Shown here: piece after piece, positions 9,365-19,300 of the stretch
Numbering within the stretch: the stretch's first letter is position 1
Layout of the letters: each line of letters starts with the position of its first letter
Source: Gaetbulibacter saemankumensis DSM 17032
Lineage (GTDB): Bacteria; Bacteroidota; Bacteroidia; Flavobacteriales; Flavobacteriaceae
Direction: 5' to 3'
Length of the DNA: 64,000 nt
Assembly (NCBI RefSeq): GCF_000425645.1
Contig: NZ_AUDV01000005.1
Span: forward strand, 186,001-250,000
Translations under genes and position numbers: made by a program
The notes under the pieces: model-generated
Databases searched by the model: none
What the model was told of the DNA's origin: nothing
The model's input: the letters and a program-made list of their open reading frames with translations, nothing else

Positions 9365-10702
9365 ATGAAAAAACTATTTATACTAACGTTCGCGGTTCTA
9401 TTTTCTTTGAATCTCCTCGCTCAGGAGAAGAAGGAAGCAGTAACCCTTATTAAAAATGTCAACATCTTTGATGGGAAAAATGAAAGATTGATTCCCGGAT
9501 CAGATGTGATGATAGAGGGTAATATGATCAAGGAAATAGGTAAGAACCTTTCTTTCCAGGGAGCTACTGTTATTGATGCCCAGGGCAAAACCCTTATTCC
9601 GGGTTTGACAGACTGCCACACACACATTATGTGGAATGCCGACATTGAAGAACTGATTTATAGCGCTCCTGAAGGATATGTAGGTGCGCTTGCGGCGCTT
9701 AATGCAGAAAATATGCTGATGCGGGGCTTTACCACCGTCAGAGATATGGGTGGCCCTAGTCACGGCCTCAAGAAGGCCATTGACGAAGGGGCGATTCCTG
9801 GTCCACGCATACTACCCACGGGAGCGTTCGTTTCGCAGTCCTCCGGTCATGGAGATTATGATTCGAGGATGTTTTACCTCTCGAACCATTTTACAGGCCA
9901 AATAGATAAGGCCTATATAAGGGGCTGGACAATTATCGCTGATGGCGTGCCTGAAGTGCAAAAGGCCACACGAGAAATATTAAGAGCCGGTGCTTCCCAG
10001 ATCAAGATTTTTGGAAGTGGTAGCATAACGGGGGCCCATGACCCCTTAGACGTGACCGAGTACACGATTGAGGAATTGAAAGCCATCGTGAAAGAAGCTG
10101 AGCATTGGGGTACATATGCCGCAATCCATGCCTATAGTTCGGAGTCCATTATGAACGCTTTGGAAGCGGGCGTTCAATCCATTGAACACGGACTTTTTGC
10201 CTCAGAGGAGGCTTTTCAGTTAATGAAGGAAAAGGATGCGTTTTTCTCTACCCAGTTCTTAGCGTTTTCTCTTACGCCGGAAGAAGCAGGTATGAAAGGA
10301 CCTGCCGTACCCAAATATTTGGAAGCCCAGGCAGGGGCTGCAAAAGGATACGAACTCGCCAAAAAAATAGGCGTAAAGATGACGTGGGGTACTGATATTC
10401 TTGGTTCTTATGAGCTGGCTAAACTTCAGAATCAGGAGTTCGTGGCGAGATCAAAATACTTTAGTGGATTTGAGATATTGAAACAGGCCACCTCAAATAA
10501 TGCTGAGCTATTTGAGAGAAGCGGGAAAAGGCATCCCTACCAGGAAGGTCCTCTGGGTGTGATTACCGAAGGTGCATATGCCGACCTGTTATTGATTGAT
10601 GGAAACCCCCTCGAGGACATTAAGCTCTTAGCAGATCATGAAAAAAACATCCAATTAATCATGAAGGATGGAATTGTTTATAAAAACACATTAGGGAAAT
10701 AG
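9365..10702 (+). CDS. Exported amidohydrolase, prolidase-like (GC-rich copy)
   Basis: This 445-aa protein has a signal peptide (cleavage near LLAQE). It belongs to the same subfamily as the genes at 343 and 1697 but is more divergent: HxH at H85/H87 in LTDCHTH, a lysine in QIKIFGSGS, histidines in AIHAYS and IEHGLF, and aspartate in WGTDILG. The C-terminal signature RHPYQEGPLGVI is shared by all three. Base use is unlike the AT-rich paralogues: 9721-9780 is about 60% G+C, while 721-780 (the corresponding part of the first copy) is about 30%. A recent outside origin, or exchange from a higher-GC relative, is likely. It is the last enzyme of the array. Confidence 0.85.
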   Translation: MKKLFILTFAVLFSLNLLAQEKKEAVTLIKNVNIFDGKNERLIPGSDVMIEGNMIKEIGKNLSFQGATVIDAQGKTLIPGLTDCHTHIMWNADIEELIYSAPEGYVGALAALNAENMLMRGFTTVRDMGGPSHGLKKAIDEGAIPGPRILPTGAFVSQSSGHGDYDSRMFYLSNHFTGQIDKAYIRGWTIIADGVPEVQKATREILRAGASQIKIFGSGSITGAHDPLDVTEYTIEELKAIVKEAEHWGTYAAIHAYSSESIMNALEAGVQSIEHGLFASEEAFQLMKEKDAFFSTQFLAFSLTPEEAGMKGPAVPKYLEAQAGAAKGYELAKKIGVKMTWGTDILGSYELAKLQNQEFVARSKYFSGFEILKQATSNNAELFERSGKRHPYQEGPLGVITEGAYADLLLIDGNPLEDIKLLADHEKNIQLIMKDGIVYKNTLGK

Positions 10703-10810
10703 ACCTAAAAGCGACGTGTTTATGTCTCACTTAATGATTGTGGAGTTTGCTAAATAATACTTGGTTGCTCTTCGAAATGAATGTAAACAAATAATAAAAT
10801 AATTAAAACC

Positions 10811-10933
10811 ATGAAGAATCAGTTACGAATTGTTAGTAGTATTTGGGTCGTTCTGCTCAGAACAAATCTCTATACTCAAGAGCAAACCGGTGTTGCATCA
10901 GCTGAAGATATTGCCATTTTAACAAAGTTCTAA
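10811..10933 (+). pseudogene. N-terminal remnant of a secreted-protein gene (40 codons)
   Basis: A 40-codon frame (MKNQLRIVSSIWVVLLRTNL...) looks like a damaged signal peptide followed by YTQEQTG and an early stop. It lies just ahead of the duplicated porin tail at 10971-11052. The simplest reading is that start and end of one lost gene, probably a second porin, remain with the middle deleted. It could be a real short peptide, but the poor signal core argues against this. Confidence 0.5.
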
Positions 10934-10970
10934 TTTTGGAATAATTGACTTAAAAAGCTTAAGATATACT

Positions 10971-11052
10971 GCTACTTGCAAATCCCGCTTTTAATACAAA
11001 CAAAAATTTCACGGCAGTTTTTGGCATAAGAAGCAGATTCTTTATTTAAAAT
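10971..11052 (+). repeat. 82-bp direct repeat, copy 2 (orphan porin tail)
   Basis: An exact copy of the porin 3' end (9259-9340) sits in otherwise non-coding DNA between the last amidohydrolase and the next porin. It includes the stop codon but no upstream reading frame. The 435-nt gap around it (10703-11137) otherwise holds only the 40-codon remnant and AT-rich leader sequence. Confidence 0.97.
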
Positions 11053-11137
11053 TTTAGGCATACCAGAAAGACCAGTCTTTAAGTAGATAACGAGAAATAT
11101 ATTAAAAACAAAGATTAAATTATAAACGAAATTTTAT

Positions 11138-12328
11138 ATGCATTTATCAGCATTAAATTATTTTTTCATTCTTAGTGTTGCATTACTTTTTAGCCCCAAT
11201 ATACACGCACAAGAAATACTACAAAAGACCAGCTTTAATTTTGGCGGTTATATTAAAACCGATCTCCTTAATACCTGGTACAACAATGGGGATGTTGACG
11301 ATCGAGCTGCTATCCGTGATTTTCATATCCCAGGACAGATTCCAGTAGGAGAGCAAAATAGAAACTATGATCTTGATTATAACATAAAAGAGTCTAGATT
11401 CAATTTTGATGTAACTACAACACTATTAGGTAAAGAAGTACATGGTTTTCTGGAACTGGATTTCCTTTTACCAAATCAAGGGGATGAAAAGGTAAGTAAT
11501 TCATTTAATCCACGAATTCGACATTTTTATTTTGAATGGGATAAATTTACAATTGGCCAAACTTGGTCTACATTTATGATTGTATTACTACCAGATGAAA
11601 TTGATTTTACAGGTGCCATGGACGGATTGGTGTTTAACAGACAACCTCTTATCCGTTATAAAACGAATAACTGGTGGTTTTCTTTAGAAAATCCGGAAAC
11701 AACTGTTGTCCCATTAAATAGTTCGGCCATTGAGGTGGCCGATGCTGATATTCTGCCCGATTTAGTGGTGCGTAAAAATTTTAATGGTAAATGGGGAAAC
11801 TGGGCGGCTGCAGGAATTATAAGGACACTCAGTAAATCATCCGATAATATGCAGCGAAGGGCATTAGGATATGGTATTACAACAGGAGGTAAACTAAAAA
11901 TAGGTCAAAAAGATGACGACCTAAGAATCATGTTAACCGCTGGACAAGGTCTAGGCAGGTATCTGGCAGTCAACTTTATTGCAGGAGCGACGACAGATGA
12001 GGATAACCATTTAAATACCATTGGATCGTTAAACGGTTATATCGCTTATAATCACTACTGGCAACCTAAATTAAGCTCCAGTTTTAGCATTTCAGGTTTT
12101 AAAGCCTCAAACTATAAAAATGATGTAAACCAAAACCTTAATAACAGTTCCTACAGCATTTCAGGAAATCTAAAATACGACCCTATTAATGTTTTACGCT
12201 TCGGAATAGAATATATGTATGGTTATCGTGAACTTTTAAACGGTGTTAATGGTAGTTTTCATCGTGTACAGCTCGCTGCCAAATATACGTTTGGCTATCG
12301 AAATTCGGCCACTTATGAAAAAGATTAA
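11138..12328 (+). CDS. Outer-membrane porin, DcaP-like
   Basis: This 396-aa protein has a signal peptide (cleavage near IHAQE). The opening strand FNFGGYIKTDLLNTWY, then ESRFNFDVTT, HGFLELDF and the motif FTIGQTWSTFM, match the DcaP-like trimeric porin family known from Proteobacteria and Bacteroidota. The end (AKYTFGYRNS) is barrel-like. DcaP porins of known function pass small negatively charged compounds such as dicarboxylates; whether this one does is inference. It shows no visible similarity to the OprB-like porin upstream, so the array has two unrelated pores. A strong bidirectional terminator follows. Confidence 0.78.
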   Translation: MHLSALNYFFILSVALLFSPNIHAQEILQKTSFNFGGYIKTDLLNTWYNNGDVDDRAAIRDFHIPGQIPVGEQNRNYDLDYNIKESRFNFDVTTTLLGKEVHGFLELDFLLPNQGDEKVSNSFNPRIRHFYFEWDKFTIGQTWSTFMIVLLPDEIDFTGAMDGLVFNRQPLIRYKTNNWWFSLENPETTVVPLNSSAIEVADADILPDLVVRKNFNGKWGNWAAAGIIRTLSKSSDNMQRRALGYGITTGGKLKIGQKDDDLRIMLTAGQGLGRYLAVNFIAGATTDEDNHLNTIGSLNGYIAYNHYWQPKLSSSFSISGFKASNYKNDVNQNLNNSSYSISGNLKYDPINVLRFGIEYMYGYRELLNGVNGSFHRVQLAAKYTFGYRNSATYEKD

Positions 12329-12360
12329 AATTTCAAATAAAACTGATTGCATATAAAAAC

Positions 12361-12395
12361 AAAAAAATCGAAGGTTAAACCTTCGATTTTTTTAT
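12361..12395. terminator. Bidirectional rho-independent terminator
   Basis: A perfect stem (AATCGAAGGTTTAACCTTCGATT-like, arms AAATCGAAGGT and ACCTTCGATTT around TAA) is flanked by an A-run on the left and a T-run on the right. It sits between convergent genes (porin ending 12328, protease ending 12430) and should stop both. Confidence 0.88.
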
Positions 12396-12429
12396 TCATA
12401 TTTTATAGTGATACAAATAACGATCGCTA

Positions 12430-14139
12430 CTATAAAAGAATATCTATTTCAGAAAACAATAAATTTTGGTCATTAGAAGCGGTCTTAGTCGTATAAATCT
12501 CATCGACTAAAATCTTAATATGCTGTGTAGTTGTACTGTTATCAAAGTTCAGCTTAACCTCTTCCGCTTCAGCCAATGAATTTATTGTCACATCTGCTGA
12601 GGTTGTGAAGCTTGTACCATCAGTACTTGTTTTCACTACAATATGTTTAGGTCGCCATTGGTGATTTGCTCTTTTAGAGTAGAAATACATACCTTTTATG
12701 CTCTTAACCTCACCCATATTTATATTGATTTCATGGGCACCCTTCTCTGCTATCTTATATGGCCATTGGCACTGCCAATAAGTATTAAGATCTCCATCTA
12801 TGGCCTGATTTGCAACAAATCCTTGACCAACATCTTCAGTATTGGCTGTTATCGTCCAATTGCTTCTATCAGTAAATTCATGGGCCTCATAAGCATATAA
12901 TATATCGTCATTAGGTATTTTGGTTGCTAAATCCGTTGTGTAAAAGTGCCCATCAAATATCTTATTATTTCTACCAAAACCACCGAAACCAGATTCTGTG
13001 ATTGCATTGATCTCTATTTCTGCGTTGCTTTTATGGTTTGTTTGAAACCCATTGAACAAATCGGCATATTCTACTTCAAGAGAAAACGAGTATTTGTTGT
13101 TACCTTCGTCTACTGTGCTAACTAAGTAGAAAATCTCATCATAACTGTCGTTCGGGAATGTTTGATCTACATTTTTAAAATCAAAACCTACGTTAACATA
13201 AGGTGTAACTTGGTCTGAAGTAAACGACCCCGACATAACAATCTTACTTGCTGTTACGTCTTTGCTAATGCTCATAGATTTTAACGTATTATTTGGCCTA
13301 TTCTTGTAATAAACAATTCCGTTATCAGTTCTATTAAATATTTGACATTTATCAAGTACTGCACAATCTGCTTGAGTAATAATCATTCGATCTGGCTCAC
13401 TATGATAGGTAAATATTCCCCAGTCACCCATTAACGAAGTTAACGGTTTTTTTGAGGCCTTTCTGGCATTGTGGTGTAAGCCCAAGCCATGCCCTAATTC
13501 ATGAAGCATTCCCGAATACTGTTTAGCACTTTCTTCCAATTGGAGGCCGTTAAAGAAAAATCCTGGCATTTCGTGCATTGAAAAATCATCAGACTGAGCA
13601 ACAGCCCATGTTCCTCCTCCAAAGTATCCAATTTTTGACTTTTGAGGACCTAGAATGAGCATATGGTCACTTAATTTAAATCCAGAAAATGGAGCTGGTC
13701 GTTTCATTAGAAAATCTCGTACTTCCTTTCTTACCTGAGGTTTATTTGCTTCTATCGCATAATATTCACTACTTTCTTTACCATATATTACGCCAACTTT
13801 TACAACTCCATGTTGATCTGTTACTAATCCAAAAGTTTTCTTCCCAAAACCATTGTAGTCCATTAGGGTTTCATACCATGACTGCATAAACAGTATCATG
13901 TCTGAAATATCGTTGAGTGTAGGATTTAATAAACTTTGTTCTACAGCAAAATCGGTTGGCATGAAATACACCACTTCTAGTGCGTATTGATCGGGTCTGT
14001 TTACAGAAAAGGTTTGCTTCTCCTCCTCTTGAATTACCTCCTCTTCCTTAGGTTTAATTACTTCTTCTTCAACTTGATCCTTTGAACAGGCAAAGCATAA
14101 AAGCAAGCAGGTTAAGATTAATATATAATTAGTTTTCAT
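12430..14139 (-). CDS. Lipoprotein metzincin-type metalloprotease with discoidin-like C-terminal domain
   Basis: This 569-aa protein has a lipobox (LCFAC, Cys18) and an acidic linker rich in Glu and Lys (residues 20-42). A catalytic domain carries the zinc signature HExxHxxGxxH at H213-E214-H217-G220-H223, with a methionine downstream (SLMGDW) that may be the Met-turn. A beta-rich middle follows. The C-terminal 150 residues (AIDGDLNTYWQ, KGMYFYSKR, IKILVDEI) fit an F5/8 type C (discoidin, CBM32-like) fold that binds sugars or glycoproteins. It may release glycopeptides for the neighbouring glycosidases. No precise peptidase family is claimed. Its upstream region carries the AT-rich motif described separately. 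Confidence 0.8.
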   Translation of the reverse strand: MKTNYILILTCLLLCFACSKDQVEEEVIKPKEEEVIQEEEKQTFSVNRPDQYALEVVYFMPTDFAVEQSLLNPTLNDISDMILFMQSWYETLMDYNGFGKKTFGLVTDQHGVVKVGVIYGKESSEYYAIEANKPQVRKEVRDFLMKRPAPFSGFKLSDHMLILGPQKSKIGYFGGGTWAVAQSDDFSMHEMPGFFFNGLQLEESAKQYSGMLHELGHGLGLHHNARKASKKPLTSLMGDWGIFTYHSEPDRMIITQADCAVLDKCQIFNRTDNGIVYYKNRPNNTLKSMSISKDVTASKIVMSGSFTSDQVTPYVNVGFDFKNVDQTFPNDSYDEIFYLVSTVDEGNNKYSFSLEVEYADLFNGFQTNHKSNAEIEINAITESGFGGFGRNNKIFDGHFYTTDLATKIPNDDILYAYEAHEFTDRSNWTITANTEDVGQGFVANQAIDGDLNTYWQCQWPYKIAEKGAHEININMGEVKSIKGMYFYSKRANHQWRPKHIVVKTSTDGTSFTTSADVTINSLAEAEEVKLNFDNSTTTQHIKILVDEIYTTKTASNDQNLLFSEIDILL

Positions 14140-14190
14140 TTTCTTTTAAATAACATTAATTTCTTTAGAACAATTTCTATTTTTCTTAGC

Positions 14191-14220
14191 ACTATTATAT
14201 GTCTTATATTATGCTTTATT
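14191..14220. promoter_or_regulatory. AT-rich operator-like motif, copy A
   Basis: The core ACTATTATATGTCTTATAT, followed by TATGC, lies 52-81 nt upstream of the protease start. Near-identical cores occur at 14624 and 41133, all in the same orientation relative to a minus-strand gene. The sequence conservation extends past the core between copies A and B (TATGATAA, CTATTGTTA). Function is inferred only. Confidence 0.45.
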
Positions 14221-14623
14221 TATGATAAATCTATTGTTACATTAAACTGAGCCTATTTATCACACTAGTTTGTACAACGGATATGTAAAATGTGACTTTT
14301 ATTTTCGAATAATATCATCAATCAAAATATTATGATTGATGATATATTCGAAATCACTAAAACTAACACTACAATATTTTTATCAAAAAATCAATGGGTC
14401 TACCCTTTAGACATATTTGCTAACTATACAAAGTTCATTATATTATATTCTATTCCCGTTGAAATTTTAATTGAAAACAGGAGATATATTCATCATAAAT
14501 CAGTAGATTCTAAGACACTTTATTGAACAACAAAACAACTTGGCATAAAACACAAAACATTAAGCAGATATTTATTAGTTCTATTTATAGAAAAATGAGT
14601 CACTTCAAGTTCAATTTTTCGGC

Positions 14624-14660
14624 ACTATTTTATGTCTCATATGTCATATATTATGATAAT
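14624..14660. promoter_or_regulatory. AT-rich operator-like motif, copy B
   Basis: CACTATTTTATGTC is followed by TCATATGTCATATATTATG, with two ATGTC half units. It resembles copy A over about 75 nt including flanks. It lies between a decayed gene and the protease gene. Confidence 0.4.
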
Positions 14661-14735
14661 CCTATTGTTATATTACAATGAAGTCATTTATAACCTAAGG
14701 TTGTATATAAATATTTATAATACAACCCTATAAAA

Positions 14736-14990
14736 TTATTCCCTTAAAAGTACAATGCTGTTTATCATTAAATTAGTACCGTTTTCTACTCTGGCTTTTA
14801 AAACAAGTTTGCCATCGTTACTATCCTCTCGCATCACATGAAATTATTCATATTCTGGTGTAAGCACTCCAAAATCTGAACATACAGTTTTAAGTCCAAA
14901 TCCATGTTGCGCTAATGATCCAGGTAATAAAATGCTTTCGGAAGATTTTGCTTGCTCAGGTACCAGATAAATCAATTTTATTTTAGGCTG
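14736..14990 (-). pseudogene. C-terminal remnant of an unidentified gene
   Basis: On the minus strand a frame reads QPKIKLIYLVPEQAKSSES through TVCSDFGVLTPEYE, hits one TAA, then continues in the same frame (FHVMREDSNDGKLVLKARVE) to a stop after VLLRE. The composition and length look like the end of a real protein, not noise. I do not recognise the family. No upstream part exists; a strong hairpin lies directly before it. The rest of the 14140-15098 gap is AT-rich, with only the motif copies and hairpins. Confidence 0.5.
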
Positions 14991-14997
14991 ATAAATA

Positions 14998-15035
14998 AAA
15001 TGAAAAGCATAGTAATATTACTATGCTTTTCATTT
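14998..15035. terminator. Perfect 38-bp palindrome, probable terminator
   Basis: Two 19-nt arms (AAATGAAAAGCATAGTAAT and its exact complement) meet with no spacer. It lies about 64 nt past the end of the GH-A hydrolase gene. A second hairpin with 10-nt arms (ATTATCCTTA, loop GCCT) stands at 15059-15082, closer to that gene. U-tracts are weak, so either or both may act as terminator or mRNA-end stabiliser. Confidence 0.65.
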
Positions 15036-15098
15036 GCTTTGTACGTATTTTATTTACCATTATCCTTAGCCTTAAGGATAATTAATAGGAGCATGCTA

Positions 15099-16349
15099 TT
15101 ATTTCTTATTTGACTTAGTAAGCTCCTTAAATATTTTTATTTCATCTTCGCTGTAAGGTGTCCCATCAAACCTTAATAAATCATGAAACCACAGTTCGGG
15201 TTCAGGAAGTAGTGTTGGATCAGTTTCAACATTACCAATTTCCCTTTCGTAACTCAAACTTCTATTACTACCAGCAGCTGTTGTGCGGCTTGACCAAGGC
15301 CAAATAGTTCCACTTTTTCCCGCTACAAACCCCCAATTGATGGCACCAACTTTCATTTCTTTCAGGATGGGTAAACAATTCTCAACAGTATTATTATGCG
15401 TTCTGGCCAACCATTCAGTTGCAATTATTGGTCTACCGTACATTTGAAATTTCTTAATTTGGTTTCTCAGATGATTAGGTGGGAGGTAAACATGGATTGA
15501 ATGAAGATCTGAATTAATCCTGTTGATTTTAAAATTCATCTTACCAATACTACCATCTGTAGTGCTCGTGATTGGCTGAGATGGGTTTACTTCTCGTGCC
15601 CATACCCAGGAATCATATACTAACTGGCTAGATTTGTCTTTTATCTTTGCTGGGTTTTCCTTTTTCACCCAGTCACCATCGGGATTACTACCTCTGCCAG
15701 GTTCATTGTACAATTCCCATAACAGGATACGGTCATCGTCCTTGAAACGAGTCATTGTTTTTTGAACATAGCCTTTAAGTTGGTTTATTTCTTCAGTAGT
15801 GGCTTCGTTATTAGCATATCTTAAAGCCAAATCCCTTGCGGGGCAATTCACCCATCCCGAATTATGGAAAGCCCTTACAGGCAAAGGTTGAGGTCCCAAT
15901 TGCGGATTAGGATAGTGACAATCATCAAAAAATACAAACCAGGGGCGGATGCCATGATTTTTGCAAATCGTCAGAAATTCGTCCATTCGCTGATACAATC
16001 CTTCTTCATCATCCTGCCAAACCATGTCGTGCAAAAAAACACGAAGCGTATTCATACCCATGTCTTCTGCCCAACCCAACTCTAAATCAATGCGCTTTGG
16101 ATCCCACGTTGATGCCTGCCACATATCAATCTGATTTATTGCCGTAGCTGGATAGTAATTACAACCAACAAGCCAGGGCTGCTTCTTGTACCACTTGTTT
16201 ATTTTTTTAACTGACCATTGCCCAGGCACCGCATTGAGTGTATCAATTTGAGCTGAAAGGTAAAGTGACGTGAATACAAATAAAAAGGAGAGAACATATG
16301 TTGTTATTTTATTTGCCGAATAAAGAACTATTTCATTTCTTGATTTCAT
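15099..16349 (-). CDS. Exported clan GH-A glycoside hydrolase, GH5-like
   Basis: This 416-aa protein has an N-terminal hydrophobic signal preceded by about 13 residues (YVLSFLFVFTSLYLSAQ). The TIM-barrel features are clear: VGCNYYPATAINQ start, MGMNTLRVFLHD strand, acid/base candidate E216 in ELYNEPG and nucleophile candidate E312 in ATEWLAR. This is the pattern of GH5-type enzymes often labelled beta-xylanase or mannanase in Bacteroidota; the exact family and substrate are not assigned. It sits 18 nt downstream of a LacZ-type GH2 gene, so the two probably share a transcript and a substrate. Confidence 0.78.
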   Translation of the reverse strand: MKSRNEIVLYSANKITTYVLSFLFVFTSLYLSAQIDTLNAVPGQWSVKKINKWYKKQPWLVGCNYYPATAINQIDMWQASTWDPKRIDLELGWAEDMGMNTLRVFLHDMVWQDDEEGLYQRMDEFLTICKNHGIRPWFVFFDDCHYPNPQLGPQPLPVRAFHNSGWVNCPARDLALRYANNEATTEEINQLKGYVQKTMTRFKDDDRILLWELYNEPGRGSNPDGDWVKKENPAKIKDKSSQLVYDSWVWAREVNPSQPITSTTDGSIGKMNFKINRINSDLHSIHVYLPPNHLRNQIKKFQMYGRPIIATEWLARTHNNTVENCLPILKEMKVGAINWGFVAGKSGTIWPWSSRTTAAGSNRSLSYEREIGNVETDPTLLPEPELWFHDLLRFDGTPYSEDEIKIFKELTKSNKK

Positions 16350-16367
16350 CTTATTTTTATTTAATTT

Positions 16368-19300
16368 TTATTTATTTTTTTTACTTATTTTAACTAAATC
16401 AGTTTTATTCATTCCTTTGAAAGGAACCAGGTAGAAAGCATATTTATGTTTTTTGTTTCCTTCAATTAAATATTTCTTTCGGGGCTTGCTCCCCCAACTG
16501 TCATCTCCTGCAACTCCTCGTTGGTCTAAATCGATATTTAACTGTACAAGGTCCTGTTCCTTAATATCAATGGTGTGCTTACTTCTATTGAGTTCGGGAA
16601 TGCCGTCAATTCTGTATTCAACATCTACATCATCTACTTTACCATAATTAAGCCCTTCAGCTGTATCGAAATCTTCATTAGGCATATGTAATGCACTTAT
16701 ACCCAATCCTTTTGCAACATTATCTGCAACAACCATTAAACCAGTATTATTATTATTTGATAAGGCCACCCAACGCACATCTGTCTTATACCCATTTTCT
16801 TGTGGACGTATATAAGGCACGTATTGATCTGCTACCTTAGATTCATATAAATCAATAAAAGCAGATGCCTTTCTGTCTTTATAATTTTCCCAAGGTCCTC
16901 TTCCATAATAAGTCATGTTATCATATTCCTTAAGTATTTGCATTCTCATGCCTATTCTAGGAATATCGCCTTTATACGTCGTTTCATTAAGCATATTTTC
17001 AACCCTGATAACACCATTTCCATTTATAGTGTAGAGGCTTACAAACGTAGTCTCTACCCCTGGTAATTGATAAGTTACTTTAAGGTTTACAGTATTTTCA
17101 CTTGGTTGACCTACTTCCACCTCGGTTACTTCAGAAAACAATGACGCCTTTTTCCATTCAATATTATATCTATACATTTTGGAACCAGAATCATTATCCG
17201 TCACGGCGCGCCAAAAGTTTGGCTTTGGCCCTTTGCCATCCTTCAATAGTTCCTTTCCCTGAAATTCATATGTTGTGATACGACCTGCTCCTTTATCAAA
17301 AACTACACGAACAACATCATTTTCAACAGTCACACTTCCATCCTTTTTTGAAACATGAAGTGCTGCCCTATTACCGATACTAGTACTTTCTTCGGTGTAA
17401 AATTTATCCAATCGTATTTGCTCCCTAGCCACCTCAAACCCTTTGGGCAACAGTCCCCAACTTTTCGAGGTGACGGCTGAAATGACGACGAAATACTCTG
17501 TATTCTTTTGGTATTCAACATCATCAAGACTTAAACGCACTAACTTTCCTGTATGCGGTTCTACATGTAAGGTTTCAATAGGAATGGTTTTTAGCACTTG
17601 TCCGTCTGCCTTAATTTGTGCCACCATATCGAACTGATCGAGATCTGTAAAATCATATAAATTCTCTACAAAAACCCTCAGCTCATTAAAGTTATTAATT
17701 CCATTGTTCTTAAAGTTGATGAACTCATGTGCTTTCTTCACCTCATATAAAGCCGGTTGTGGTGAACGATCCGGGAATACAATACCATTATTTAAAAAAT
17801 TATTGTCTGATGGCATGTTTTCACCATAATCACCACCGAATGCATAATATTTCTCACCGTTTTCATTTGTTTTCCAGATAGATTGATCTACCCAATCCCA
17901 AATAAAACCTCCTTGTAGGTTTTCGTATTGCTCGATTATATCCCAATAATCCTGAAAATTACCTGTGCTATTTCCCATGGCATGGGCATATTCACTTGGA
18001 ATAAATGGTCTGTCTGTTTTATGCTTACCTATATACTCAAAGTAGTCAGGTGATGGGTATTGAGGTACAAGAATATCCGTATTCCAGTCCATGTCCAACA
18101 TAGTGCCGTCCCTGTCCTTGTAGGGACGCTCATATTGTACCGGGCGCTTCGATTTGTCGTTAGCTTTAATAGCTTTATAGCCAGCGTAAAAATTTACGCC
18201 ATTACCAGCTTCATTTCCTAAAGACCAAATAATTACCGAAGGATGGTTCTTGTCGCGCTCAACCATACGTATCATGCGATCGACATGCTGGGTTTCCCAT
18301 GTCTCGTTTTTTGCTAAAGATTCCTTACCGTAGTACATGCCATGTGATTCTATGTTAGCTTCATCCACCACATAAATTCCGTGCTCATCACACAATTCAT
18401 AAAACCTGCTGCCTCTAGGGTAATGGCTTAATCGAACCGCATTGATATTGTTCTCTTTCCACATAGTAATGTCTTTCAGAATTAATTCTTCAGACATAAC
18501 ATGTCCTGTTACAGGATCAGCTTCTTGCGTATTGACCCCCTTTAGGGTAATATGCTGACCATTAAGACGTAAAATGCCATTTTTGATTTCTACACTTCTG
18601 AAGCCTATTTTTCTCGAGGTAGTTTCAATCAGCTTACCCTTCTTGTTCCTAATTTCAATTTGAAGCGTGTATAGATTTGGATGTTCTGCCGACCATGGTT
18701 TCACATTTAAAATACTCGCGTTAAAAGTTGAATTTAAACTTTCTTTTGAACTAATAGTCGCTGTTTTTGTAGATTCTGAAATTACTTTGTCGCCATCTAA
18801 TATCTTATAAGCAACCTTAACTTTTTGTGCTTTCTCTAAATGGTTTTGTAAATCGATATCCAGTTGAAATGAACCATTTTCATAAGCTTTATCTAAGTTA
18901 GAAACCACTTCAAAATCCTCGATTCGAACTTTAGGCTGTGCATAAACATAAACATCTCGCTCAATTCCGCTTATTCTCCAAAAATCCTGGCATTCCAAAT
19001 AGGCTCCATCAGTCCACCTGAAAATTTGAAGTGCTATCGTGTTTTTACCCGGTTTAGCGTATGTTGTAATATCAAACTCTGCTGGTAGTTTGCTGCCCTG
19101 GGAGTACCCTACATACTGGCCATTTACCCAAACAAATCCACCGGATTTCATTGCTCCAATATGTAGAAATATTTGCTTGTTATCCCAATTATCAGCTAAG
19201 GTAAAATCTCTTCTGTAAGACCCTACTGGATTGTAGTCGTGAGGCACTTTACCAGGGTATTTAGGCACAGAACGTGGGTATTCTGGATTTAAAAACTCTA

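Noticed and set aside
14332-14526. 64-aa frame in the protease upstream region
   Set aside because: Very AT-rich, no signal or motif, and close to the duplicated non-coding motifs; looks like chance.
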